DNA from: Blastomonas sp. AAP53
GTDB taxonomy: Bacteria; Pseudomonadota; Alphaproteobacteria; Sphingomonadales; Sphingomonadaceae
DNA length: 64,000 nt
Reading direction: 5' to 3'
Assembly: GCF_000331245.1 (NCBI RefSeq)
Contig: NZ_ANFZ01000006.1
Span: 496,001 to 560,000 of the forward strand
In this document: one piece after another, positions 37,712 through 45,080 of the stretch
Layout of the letters: each line of letters starts with the position of its first letter
How positions within the stretch are numbered: position 1 is the first letter of the stretch
Program-made: the position numbers and the translations under genes
Notes under the pieces: generated by a model
The model's input: the letters and a program-made list of their open reading frames with translations, nothing else
The model's database searches: none
Told to the model about the DNA's origin: nothing

Positions 37712-40239
37712 CCTGGGCGCAGATCTGGCGCATCGCGCGGCGCGACTTGTCCGGGCGATTCCGGGGGCTTCGCTTGCTGATCGTCTGCCTGTTCCTCGGC
37801 GTTGCGACGCTGGCGACCATCGGCAGCCTCACCGCATCGATCACCGGCGAGCTCTCGCAGCGCGGCCAGGTGATCCTGGGCGGCGATTTCGAGGTCACGA
37901 TGTCGCAGCGCATGGCGAGCGAGGCCGAAGCAGCCGCGTTCGAGCAAGAGGGTACAGTCTCCGAAACCGTAAGGATGCAGGCGATGGGGCAGCGGATCGC
38001 GCCGCGCGCTGAAGGCGCTGGCCCCGATGCCATCCTCGCCGAGCTGAAGGGCGTGGATTATGACTATCCGCTCTATGGCACCGTGACGCTGCGATCAGGC
38101 CAATACGCGCCGCTCGATCCGGGCAGCGCGGTGATCGGCGCGGGGCTGGCCGACCGGCTCGACCTCAAGCCCGGCGACAAGATCCGCTTCGGCGAGGCGC
38201 AGTTCACCATCCGCGGCATCATCGCCGACGAGCCCGACCGGCTGGGCGAGGGCTTCACGCTCGGCCCCGTCGCGCTCGTCTCCGATCTCGGCATCCAGCG
38301 CACCGGGCTGATCCAGCCGGGCAGCATGTACGAGGCGAAATATCGCGTGAAGGTGGGCGCGCTCGCCGACCCTGTCGCCTCGATCGACCGGTTGAAGGCG
38401 AAATTCCCCGAAGCCGGGCTGGAGCTGCGCGACCGCGATCGCGGCGCGCCAGGCACCTCGCGCTTCATCGAACGCATGGGCCAGTTCCTCTCGCTGGTCG
38501 GGCTCGCCGCTCTGGTGATCGCCGGCATCGGCGTCGGCAATGGCGTCGCGTCGTACCTCGCCACCAAGCGGCAGGGGATTGCGACGCTCAAGATCCTGGG
38601 CGCAGGCTCGGGCGACATCCTGCGCATCTATCTGGTGCAGATCCTCGCGGTATCGGCGCTGGCGATCCTCGGCGGGCTGGTGGCGGGCGCTCTGATTCCG
38701 CCTGCGATCATCGCGGCGGCGGGTGACATATTGCCGGTGAAGCCGGGCTTTGCGATCCATCCGCTGCCGTTGCTGGTGAGCGCAGCTTATGGCCTGCTGA
38801 TCGCGTTCATCTTCGCGCTGCCGCCGCTGGCGCGCGCGCGGCACATTCCCGCCGCCGGGCTGTTCCGATCGCTGATCGAGGGCAACCGCTGGCCCGACCG
38901 CGCGACATCGATCGCGGTGGGGGCAGGGATCGCCGCCGTCGTCATTCTGGCTTTGGTCACCGCGCGCGAGGCGGTGTTCTCCGCGTGGTTCATGGCGGCG
39001 GCGAGCGGCGTGCTGGTGATGCTTGCCGGGATCGGCTGGGGCATCCGCTGGACCGCATCGAAGCTGCCGCGCCCCAAGGCACCGCTGCTGCGGCTGGCGC
39101 TCGCCAACCTGCACCGCCCCGGCGCGCAGACCGGGCAGCTGGTGGTGGCTCTGGGGCTGGGGCTGACATTGTTCGTGATCCTCGCAGGCATCCAGACCAG
39201 CCTCACCAACGAAATCACCCGCACTGTCCCCAAGGAAGCGCCCAACCTGTTCGTGCTCGACGTGCCCGTGGCGGGCGCAGCGCAGTTCCGGCAGGTGGTG
39301 GAAGCCGCCGCCCCCGGCGCAGCGGTGAACACCGTGCCCTCGCTGCGCGGCACGGTCACCGGCTACAAGAACATCCGCGTCGCCGACTTGAAGGACATTC
39401 CCGACAACGCCTGGGTGCTGCGCGGTGAGCGCGGGCTCACCTATGCCGACACCTTGCCCGAGGGCAGCGAGCTGATCGAGGGGACATGGTGGCCCAAGGG
39501 CTATGACGGCCCGCCGCTCGTCTCGGTCGACCGCGAGATGGCGCAGATCCTCGACCTCAGGGTGGGCGACATGCTGACCGTCAGCCTGCTGGGGCGCGAG
39601 TTCACGGCGAAAATCGCCTCGCTGCGCCAGATCAACTGGGACACGATGGGCTTCAACTATGTGATGGTGTTCAGCCCCAACACGCTGCGCGATGCGCCGC
39701 ACAACCTCGCCGCGACGGTGTCGTTGAAGGGCATGGCCGATGCCGACGTCAAGGAGCGCGCGGTCTCGAAGGCGGTGCTGGCGGCGTTCGCGTCCTCCTC
39801 GGTGATCGAGGTGCGCGATGTCATCGGCCAGGTCTCGACGATCCTGACCCAGATCGCCACCGCGATCGCCGCCGCCGGATCGATCGCGATCCTCTCCGGC
39901 ATCGCGGTGCTGATCGGCGCCATCGCCGCGTCGCGGCAAGCGCGGATCTATGACAGCGTGATCCTCAAGACGCTGGGCGCGACGCGCGGGCAGATCCTGT
40001 CGGCACAGGCGCTGGAATACGGGCTGCTCGCGGGATTGCTGGCGCTGGTCGCGCTGGCGCTGGGTCTGACCGCGGCGTGGTACGTGATCACGCAGATCTT
40101 CAGCTTCAACTGGCTGCCCGACTGGCCCGTGGTGCTGATGACCCTGGGCGGTGGCGCACTGCTGACTCTGGGCCTGGGGATCGCAGGATCGCTGCCGGTG
40201 CTCGCGGCACGGCCTGCGCGGGCTTTGCGGCAGTTGTGA
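37708..40239 (+). CDS. FtsX-family ABC permease (YbbP-like)
   Basis: An 843-residue permease with two FtsX-like membrane units of four helices each and large extracytoplasmic domains. An N-terminal helix (LIVCLFLGVATLATIGSL) leads into the first periplasmic region (residues 40-260). The second half has three closing helices with GLLALVALALGLTAAWYVIT near the end. Translation is coupled to the ATPase by an ATGA overlap. The last 265 bases (from 39975) are present again as a fragment at 41593-41842, lacking 15 bp that encode VALAL. Confidence 0.93.
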   Translation: MTWAQIWRIARRDLSGRFRGLRLLIVCLFLGVATLATIGSLTASITGELSQRGQVILGGDFEVTMSQRMASEAEAAAFEQEGTVSETVRMQAMGQRIAPRAEGAGPDAILAELKGVDYDYPLYGTVTLRSGQYAPLDPGSAVIGAGLADRLDLKPGDKIRFGEAQFTIRGIIADEPDRLGEGFTLGPVALVSDLGIQRTGLIQPGSMYEAKYRVKVGALADPVASIDRLKAKFPEAGLELRDRDRGAPGTSRFIERMGQFLSLVGLAALVIAGIGVGNGVASYLATKRQGIATLKILGAGSGDILRIYLVQILAVSALAILGGLVAGALIPPAIIAAAGDILPVKPGFAIHPLPLLVSAAYGLLIAFIFALPPLARARHIPAAGLFRSLIEGNRWPDRATSIAVGAGIAAVVILALVTAREAVFSAWFMAAASGVLVMLAGIGWGIRWTASKLPRPKAPLLRLALANLHRPGAQTGQLVVALGLGLTLFVILAGIQTSLTNEITRTVPKEAPNLFVLDVPVAGAAQFRQVVEAAAPGAAVNTVPSLRGTVTGYKNIRVADLKDIPDNAWVLRGERGLTYADTLPEGSELIEGTWWPKGYDGPPLVSVDREMAQILDLRVGDMLTVSLLGREFTAKIASLRQINWDTMGFNYVMVFSPNTLRDAPHNLAATVSLKGMADADVKERAVSKAVLAAFASSSVIEVRDVIGQVSTILTQIATAIAAAGSIAILSGIAVLIGAIAASRQARIYDSVILKTLGATRGQILSAQALEYGLLAGLLALVALALGLTAAWYVITQIFSFNWLPDWPVVLMTLGGGALLTLGLGIAGSLPVLAARPARALRQL

Positions 40240-40344
40240 GATTGGGACTGGGGTCTTTTTGAGGGGAACCGAATTTGGGCGCCATGCGGGCGGAGCCGGT
40301 CGTTTGAATTCTGGGTCACGAACGTCGGATGCCGCTGACCGTCT

Positions 40345-41193
40345 TCAAGCCCCTTCCGGAGTACCCGGCGGCTTCGCTTCCGGTCGTACCCGAACGCCCG
40401 CCGCATCCGCGATCATCCGCGCCCATTCGCGGAACGGGTACATCCAAAGGGCCACAAAATCGGTGTCGGGCACACCGGCGCTTTTGGCACCCATGGGAGC
40501 ATCAATGTGGTGCGGGGCGCGATAGGTGCCGAACAGCCAGTCATACAGCGGCAGCGCATTAGCGAGGTTGGTATTGTAGGCGGGCTCGGCGTCGAGATGA
40601 TGCCAGCGGTGAAAGCGCGGGCTGGCGATGACCATGCGCAGGGGGCCATGGTCCCAATCCAGCGGCGAATGGACATAGGCCGAATGGAGCAGCACCGCCA
40701 GCGTACTCGCCGCGGCGGCGGCCGGCGGCAGGCCCATCCAGCCGATCATGACCAGCGCGAACAGGCGCATCACCACCGCCTCCAGCAGGTGGATGCGCCA
40801 TTGGGTGAGGCCATTCACATGGGTATCGCTGTGGTGGATGGCGTGGATCGGCCAGCCCCAGCGGCTGTGCAGCCAGCGATGCGACCAATAGAGCCAGAAT
40901 TCCTTGGCGACGAAGGCGATGAGCACCAGCAGCGGGAACGGCACTGCATGCCAGACCGAAGGCGACAGGCCTGGCAGGCCAAGCGCGTCATAGGCCATGA
41001 GAAAGCCGGCAGTGGCCAGCGTTAGCCATGGCATGAGCACCAGGTTGCTGAACCAGAAAAGCACGCTGACGCCGCTATTGGCCAGCGCCTTGCGCGACAC
41101 CAGCACCCGATATCCGCCGACCAGCGCGATCAGCAGTGTGACAGCCGCCGTGCCGACGATCACCTGAAAGGATCGCAGCTCCCATAACCGCAT
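40345..41193 (-). CDS. sterol desaturase / fatty acid hydroxylase family protein
   Basis: A 282-residue integral membrane di-iron oxygenase. Four helices and the histidine clusters of the superfamily are visible: SHRWLHS, HAIHHSD and FHRWHHLD, with NTNLANALPLYDWLFGT after the last. It probably hydroxylates or desaturates a lipid or carotenoid at the inner membrane; substrate unknown. ATG at 41193 is used; an in-frame TTG at 41229 would add 12 residues. It lies between ybbP and the duplication scar, on the opposite strand to ybbP. Confidence 0.85.
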   Translation of the reverse strand: MRLWELRSFQVIVGTAAVTLLIALVGGYRVLVSRKALANSGVSVLFWFSNLVLMPWLTLATAGFLMAYDALGLPGLSPSVWHAVPFPLLVLIAFVAKEFWLYWSHRWLHSRWGWPIHAIHHSDTHVNGLTQWRIHLLEAVVMRLFALVMIGWMGLPPAAAAASTLAVLLHSAYVHSPLDWDHGPLRMVIASPRFHRWHHLDAEPAYNTNLANALPLYDWLFGTYRAPHHIDAPMGAKSAGVPDTDFVALWMYPFREWARMIADAAGVRVRPEAKPPGTPEGA

Positions 41194-41422
41194 TGGATCG
41201 AGCGAGAATTCCAAGCACCATCTCCGCAAGCGTTCGCGGAGTGGCTTAGCCTGGTTGTTGTCAACAAATCATTTACCGGCGCCTCCAGCCAGGCGAGTCA
41301 GCAAGCCCGTTTGGGCACTGTTTCTCGAAGATAAGGCTCAGGATTTCGCTCGGCGAGATCGTCATCCGACACCCCCCTCGGTCATCGCGTCGATGAAATG
41401 GATGTCGTCAAACCCAGCGCTT

Positions 41423-41599
41423 GCCGCAGGCGCGGGCTTGGCAGCCGGGGCCAGTGCTTCGGCGATCACCTTGTCGATGGCCTTGGCGCGCTCAGCCTGT
41501 TGCGCAGGCTTAGCCTTGGGTGCTTCCACCTTGGCTGCCGGAGCAGCTATGGGCGTGGCGCTGGCAGCAGCGGCATTGGCCGGGACCGCTTTGGGCGCG
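41423..41599 (-). pseudogene. fragment of phasin gene 5' region
   Basis: Closely matches 44703-44879 of the phasin gene, in the same orientation, and covers only the Ala/Lys/Pro-rich N-terminal extension (KVEAPKAKPAQQAERAKAID against KVEAPKAEPAKQAAPAKAID). No start and no phasin domain are included. It ends at GGGCGCG (41593-41599), which is also the beginning of the ybbP fragment. Confidence 0.85.
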
Positions 41600-41842
41600 A
41601 CGCGCAGCCAGATCCTCTCGGCACAGGCGCTGGAATACGGGCTGCTCGCAGGATTGCTCGCGCTGGGGCTGACGGCGGCGTGGTACGTGATTACGCAGAT
41701 CTTCAGCTTCAACTGGCTGCCCGACTGGCCCGTGGTGCTGATGACCCTGGGCGGCGGCGCACTGCTGACACTGGGCCTGTGGATCGCGGACTCGCTGCCG
41801 GTGCTGGCGGCGAGACCTGCGCGGGCGTTGCGGCAGTTGTGA
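41593..41842 (+). pseudogene. fragment of ybbP-like permease 3' end
   Basis: Near copy of 39975-40239 including the stop codon, lacking 15 in-frame bases; it reads as SQILSAQALEYGLLAGLLAL and continues through WLPDWPVVLMTLGGGALLTL. Upstream it is fused to the phasin fragment, read antisense. The copy carries several substitutions, so it is not recent or not under selection. Confidence 0.88.
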
Positions 41843-42135
41843 GGGGCCCCGTGGGTCTCCATGTTCGAAAGATGAATACCTTTAGGTCGGACGCGTTGGC
41901 AAAATCGCGTGATTTGCTCCTCCCAAGCCTGAGGCCAAGTCTCCCGAGTCCTTAGCAGACCAGATGCCAACTGCGGTGGGCCAAAGCTGCACAGATAATT
42001 GGCGACTAGCACTTGATGCTGCGAGATTGTTGCATCGATACAAATTCAATCCTAACATCGCGGCACACCATTTTGTGACTATGACGCAGCACGGCCAAAA
42101 TGCTCAAATATTTTATCTAACAAAAGGGAATGTCG

Positions 42136-43329
42136 ATGGTTGCCGACGAAATCGAGCTTGCATGGGACGACCGTGATGATTTTGAAGATGAGTCTGCTGC
42201 TGAGAATGCAGATGATATTCAAGTTGCCGCTAGCGATTTCGAGAAATTAGTGATCGCACCCAGCGACTGGACGGTTAGCACCATATACGATCTGATAGGT
42301 CGGCAATTGCAGCTCGATCCAGCATATCAAAGGCGGAATGTTTGGCGACAAAAGGCTAAGTCACAATTTATTGAGTCATTGTTACTAGGTATACCAATAC
42401 CACAAATATTGCTTGCGTCCAAAGCTGGACAGAAAAATGCCTTTTTGGTTTTAGATGGAAAGCAAAGGCTGACAACCATTAAAGAGTTTATTGATGGAAG
42501 ATCTTATGATGGTCGATTGTTTAGATTAAAGGATTTAAGAATACTAAAGGAATTGGAAGGAAAAAATTGGACTGATTTGCAGACTGTTGATGACTGGGCT
42601 GATAGATTAAAAAATGAGCCTTTAAGGACTACAGTCCTGCGAGGATGGGATAGCGAATCTGTTCTTTATGAGATTTTTTACCGTCTCAATTCTGGGAGTG
42701 TTAAACTTTCTCCAATGGAGTTAAGAATGTCGCTACTGCCAGGTGATTTCTTAAAATTCATTATTTCATGGACTGAAGAAATTGGACCAATCCATCGCAT
42801 TCTTAGCAAGCGCCAGCCTGATGCTCGTATGTCTGATGTCGAACTTGCAATTAGGTACTTAGCATTTAGAGATCAGCAAACACAGTATGCAGGTGATCTA
42901 AAGAAATTTCTTGATGAATTTTGTAATTTAAAAAATTCCGATTTTTCGGTCGATCCCGATCAAGAGCGTTATTACAGAAACCTGTTGGGTAATATGAATG
43001 CCGGAATAGAAGCAGGTGTAGCAGAGTTTGGTATAAAACGTTTTTGTAGAAAATACGTTGATGGTACCTATGAAAGTCGATTTAATCGTGCAGTATTCGA
43101 CGTTTTGGTCGGTGCTCTTTCCCACGCCGATGTTCGTGGATGGGTTGAGGCTAATCTGGGAGAAATGGAGAAATTGTATCAAGAAATTTGTACTCAGCGT
43201 CCTGAGTTTGTCAAAGCCGTGGAGTCCACAACCAAATCACCTGATGCTACCCGCAAGCGTTTTGAAATCTGGTATGATGCGGTCCGTTCGTTAACTGGTA
43301 TCCATCTGAACATCCCTGATATAAAATGA
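42136..43329 (+). CDS. DUF262 (GmrSD N-domain-like) protein
   Basis: A 397-residue protein with a DUF262 domain: QLDPAYQRRNVWRQKAKSQF at about residues 59-78, SLLLGIPIPQILLA and the key LDGKQRLTTIKEF with Asp107, Lys109-Gln110-Arg111. DUF262 proteins have a ParB/sulfiredoxin-like fold and are common in defence systems such as GmrSD, where the DGQQR motif is needed. No DUF1524 (HNH) nuclease domain follows; the C-terminal part is helical and unassigned. AGGGA at 42125-42129 fits the second ATG (42136) better than 42130. Base use is far more AT-rich than in its neighbours, so recent transfer is likely. The stop overlaps the next gene by four bases. Confidence 0.82.
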   Translation: MVADEIELAWDDRDDFEDESAAENADDIQVAASDFEKLVIAPSDWTVSTIYDLIGRQLQLDPAYQRRNVWRQKAKSQFIESLLLGIPIPQILLASKAGQKNAFLVLDGKQRLTTIKEFIDGRSYDGRLFRLKDLRILKELEGKNWTDLQTVDDWADRLKNEPLRTTVLRGWDSESVLYEIFYRLNSGSVKLSPMELRMSLLPGDFLKFIISWTEEIGPIHRILSKRQPDARMSDVELAIRYLAFRDQQTQYAGDLKKFLDEFCNLKNSDFSVDPDQERYYRNLLGNMNAGIEAGVAEFGIKRFCRKYVDGTYESRFNRAVFDVLVGALSHADVRGWVEANLGEMEKLYQEICTQRPEFVKAVESTTKSPDATRKRFEIWYDAVRSLTGIHLNIPDIK

Positions 43330-43949
43330 AATCCCCTACACCTCATTACCGCACTTTGATCAGATCTTTGAATAAAGCAAAGCTGATCACCGGAGGTATA
43401 AACATGTTGGGCTGTCAAACCGACTTGCAGCATCTAAAGCTGCAGTCATACATACTGTTATGCCACGCCGCACTTGAGCAGTATGTTGAAGATTTAGGGC
43501 TTGATGCTGCTTTAAAGTCACGAGAGATTTTTTCATCTACTGGTATTCTGACGAAAACGTTAGTCGCTTTGATATCGTCTAAATTGGTGAATGAGCTATC
43601 GGAAAAAAGTAAGTCAAAAATATCGTCTGAGCTTGTGTCAAATATTGATGAGTTTTCAAAGGAAGCCTTTAATCGCTATCGGTCCGTTGTGCAGTCTAAC
43701 AATGGAATTACCGATCGCGACCAAGATAAAATTCTAATGCCAATCGGTGTTGATCCACTGAGTGTCGACGTTGTCTTAAGGAGTAATCTCAACTCGTTTG
43801 GGCAAAAACGTGGCGACGTGGCGCATAAATTTAAGGTCAAACGGAATGATACTCTGACCTCTGTTCAAACTGATTTGGCGACAATCAAAGAGAGTATTGT
43901 TGCTTATGATGAAGCTGTGTGCATGGCATTGCGGATGCGTATGAGATAA
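43326..43949 (+). CDS. HEPN-motif protein (MAE_28990-like), partner of DUF262
   Basis: A 207-residue helical protein. The N-terminal helix pair includes LKLQSYILLCHAALEQYVED, like MAE_28990/MAE_18760-type HEPN proteins. RGDVAHKF at residues 162-169 supplies the RX4H motif (Arg162, His167) that is catalytic in HEPN ribonucleases. It is translationally coupled to the DUF262 gene by an ATGA overlap and equally AT-rich. A ribonuclease toxin or defence effector role is inference; it may instead be a non-catalytic HEPN. Confidence 0.7.
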   Translation: MKSPTPHYRTLIRSLNKAKLITGGINMLGCQTDLQHLKLQSYILLCHAALEQYVEDLGLDAALKSREIFSSTGILTKTLVALISSKLVNELSEKSKSKISSELVSNIDEFSKEAFNRYRSVVQSNNGITDRDQDKILMPIGVDPLSVDVVLRSNLNSFGQKRGDVAHKFKVKRNDTLTSVQTDLATIKESIVAYDEAVCMALRMRMR

Positions 43950-43971
43950 TTATCTCTATATTGATTTTTAT

Positions 43972-44008
43972 TAAAAAAGCCGCCCCGGTTGCCCGGAGCG
44001 GCTTTTTC
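43972..44008. terminator. bidirectional terminator between HEPN and phasin genes
   Basis: A hairpin with GCCGC and GCGGC arms plus an inner CCGG pairing, flanked by AAAAAA on the left and TTTTT on the right. It can stop transcription from both the HEPN gene (plus strand) and the phasin gene (minus strand). Confidence 0.85.
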
Positions 44009-44035
44009 TAAATCCCAGCGGGAAGGGGCGTTAGG

Positions 44036-44905
44036 TTACGCGGCCTTCTTGAAGCTGTCGACCGCGACGCTGACGCGGTTCGAGATTGGCTGGAAGACGT
44101 CGCCGGCCAGCTTGAGGAACATTTCGCTGTTCTTCGAGGTCTGGGCGACGGCGGTGTCGAAGCTCTTCTTGACCAGCTTGGTCTGCAGTTCGATGAACTC
44201 GGTGGGCGACTTGACCGTGGTCATTTCCTTGAGCGCGGCGGTCAGTTCCTCGAAGCCCTTCTTGGTGTCTTCGGCATAGGTCTGGCCCATTTCCTGCGCG
44301 CCCTTGGCAGCGATCTTGCCCGATTCGACCAGGGCTTCAACGTTGCCCTTGCTGAATTCGGTGGCCTGCGAGACCATTTCGGTGCCCTTTTCATAGGCAC
44401 CCTTGGCGCGGGTCGACATGTCGCCCATCAGCGCCTTGACGCGATCGGTCATGGCTTCGGCGGCCTTCTTGGTTTCGGCGGTCATGGTTTCGGTGGTGGT
44501 CATGGTGGATTCCTTCTTCTTCACGGGCGTGGCGGCCTTGGCGGCAACCGGAGATGTGGTAACTGCGGACTTCGTTTTCGCGGCCTTGGGCGCTGCCGGT
44601 TTCGCGGCGGGCTTGGCCATCTTTGGTGCGGCAGGCTTGGCTGCCTTGGGCTTTGCAACGACGGGCTGGGCCAGCGCTGCGGGGGCGGCCATGCTGGCCT
44701 TGGCCGCAGGCGCGGGCTTGGCAGCGGGGGCCAGGGCTTCGGCGATCACGGTATCGATCGCCTTGGCAGGAGCGGCCTGCTTGGCAGGTTCAGCCTTGGG
44801 CGCTTCCACCTTCGCTGCCGGAACAGCTGCGGGCGTGACGCTGGCAGCAGCCGCATTGGCCGGTACCGCTTTGGGCGCGGGAGGCGTCTTGCTCTGATCG
44901 GACAT
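44036..44905 (-). CDS. phaP: phasin family protein with Ala/Lys/Pro-rich N-terminus
   Basis: Coats PHA granules. From ATG 44905 it has 289 residues; GTG 44917 is also possible. The first 130 residues are Ala/Lys/Pro-rich with repeats such as AKPAAPKMAKPAAKPAAPK, similar in composition to histone-H1-like tails and to the DNA-binding part of PhaF. The phasin domain covers about residues 140-289 (TKKAAEAMTDRVKALMGDMS, NVEALVESGKIAAKGAQEMG, SPTEFIELQTKLVKKSFDTA). An internal ATG at 44503 has a better ribosome binding site than either upstream start and would give a 155-residue phasin of usual size. It lies downstream of a class I PHA synthase on the same strand. Confidence 0.88.
   Translation of the reverse strand: MSDQSKTPPAPKAVPANAAAASVTPAAVPAAKVEAPKAEPAKQAAPAKAIDTVIAEALAPAAKPAPAAKASMAAPAALAQPVVAKPKAAKPAAPKMAKPAAKPAAPKAAKTKSAVTTSPVAAKAATPVKKKESTMTTTETMTAETKKAAEAMTDRVKALMGDMSTRAKGAYEKGTEMVSQATEFSKGNVEALVESGKIAAKGAQEMGQTYAEDTKKGFEELTAALKEMTTVKSPTEFIELQTKLVKKSFDTAVAQTSKNSEMFLKLAGDVFQPISNRVSVAVDSFKKAA
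44503..44517 (-). promoter_or_regulatory. internal ribosome binding site and start in phasin gene
   Basis: On the minus strand AGAAGGAA is followed after seven bases by an in-frame ATG at 44503 (MTTTETMTAE). This would yield only the phasin domain. The upstream starts have no clear Shine-Dalgarno sequence, so either two products are made or this is the main start. Confidence 0.55.
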
Positions 44906-44917
44906 GGTCGGTTTCAC

Positions 44918-45015
44918 TCATCTGCTGCGTTATGCTGCAGTGCACAATAGTGATCCGAGGGGGCTGCGTCAAGGGAAATGTTGCACTGCACAAAAGTGCA
45001 AAGCTGCAAGGATAC
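44918..45015 (-). promoter_or_regulatory. TGC-rich phasin promoter region, candidate PhaR sites
   Basis: The gap between the class I synthase and phasin genes contains two near-identical 12-bp elements, TGCACAATAGTG (44941-44952) and TGCACAAAAGTG (44987-44998), plus the inverted repeat TTGCACT/AGTGCAA (44981-45001) and several CTGC/GCAG words. PhaR repressors of other alphaproteobacteria bind TGC-rich DNA before phasin genes; assignment here is by analogy. Confidence 0.5.
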
Positions 45016-45080
45016 GCAGACACAAGCTGCCGTTATCCGCCCCGTGATCCTAGCGCAGGGCGGACGCGCTCACAAGCCGC

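Larger units (their letters stand above)
41194..42135. other. intergenic stretch holding a duplication scar
   Basis: More than 900 bases without an intact gene. The middle part (41423-41842) is a chimera of phasin and ybbP fragments, described separately. From about 41843 to 42135 the sequence becomes visibly richer in A and T and leads into the DUF262 gene. No attachment site, integrase or terminal repeat can be seen. Confidence 0.6.

Noticed and set aside
41255-41842. A 195-codon open frame that looks like a gene with a permease-like C-terminus
   Set aside because: It is a fusion of an antisense phasin fragment and a ybbP fragment, with no own ribosome binding site.
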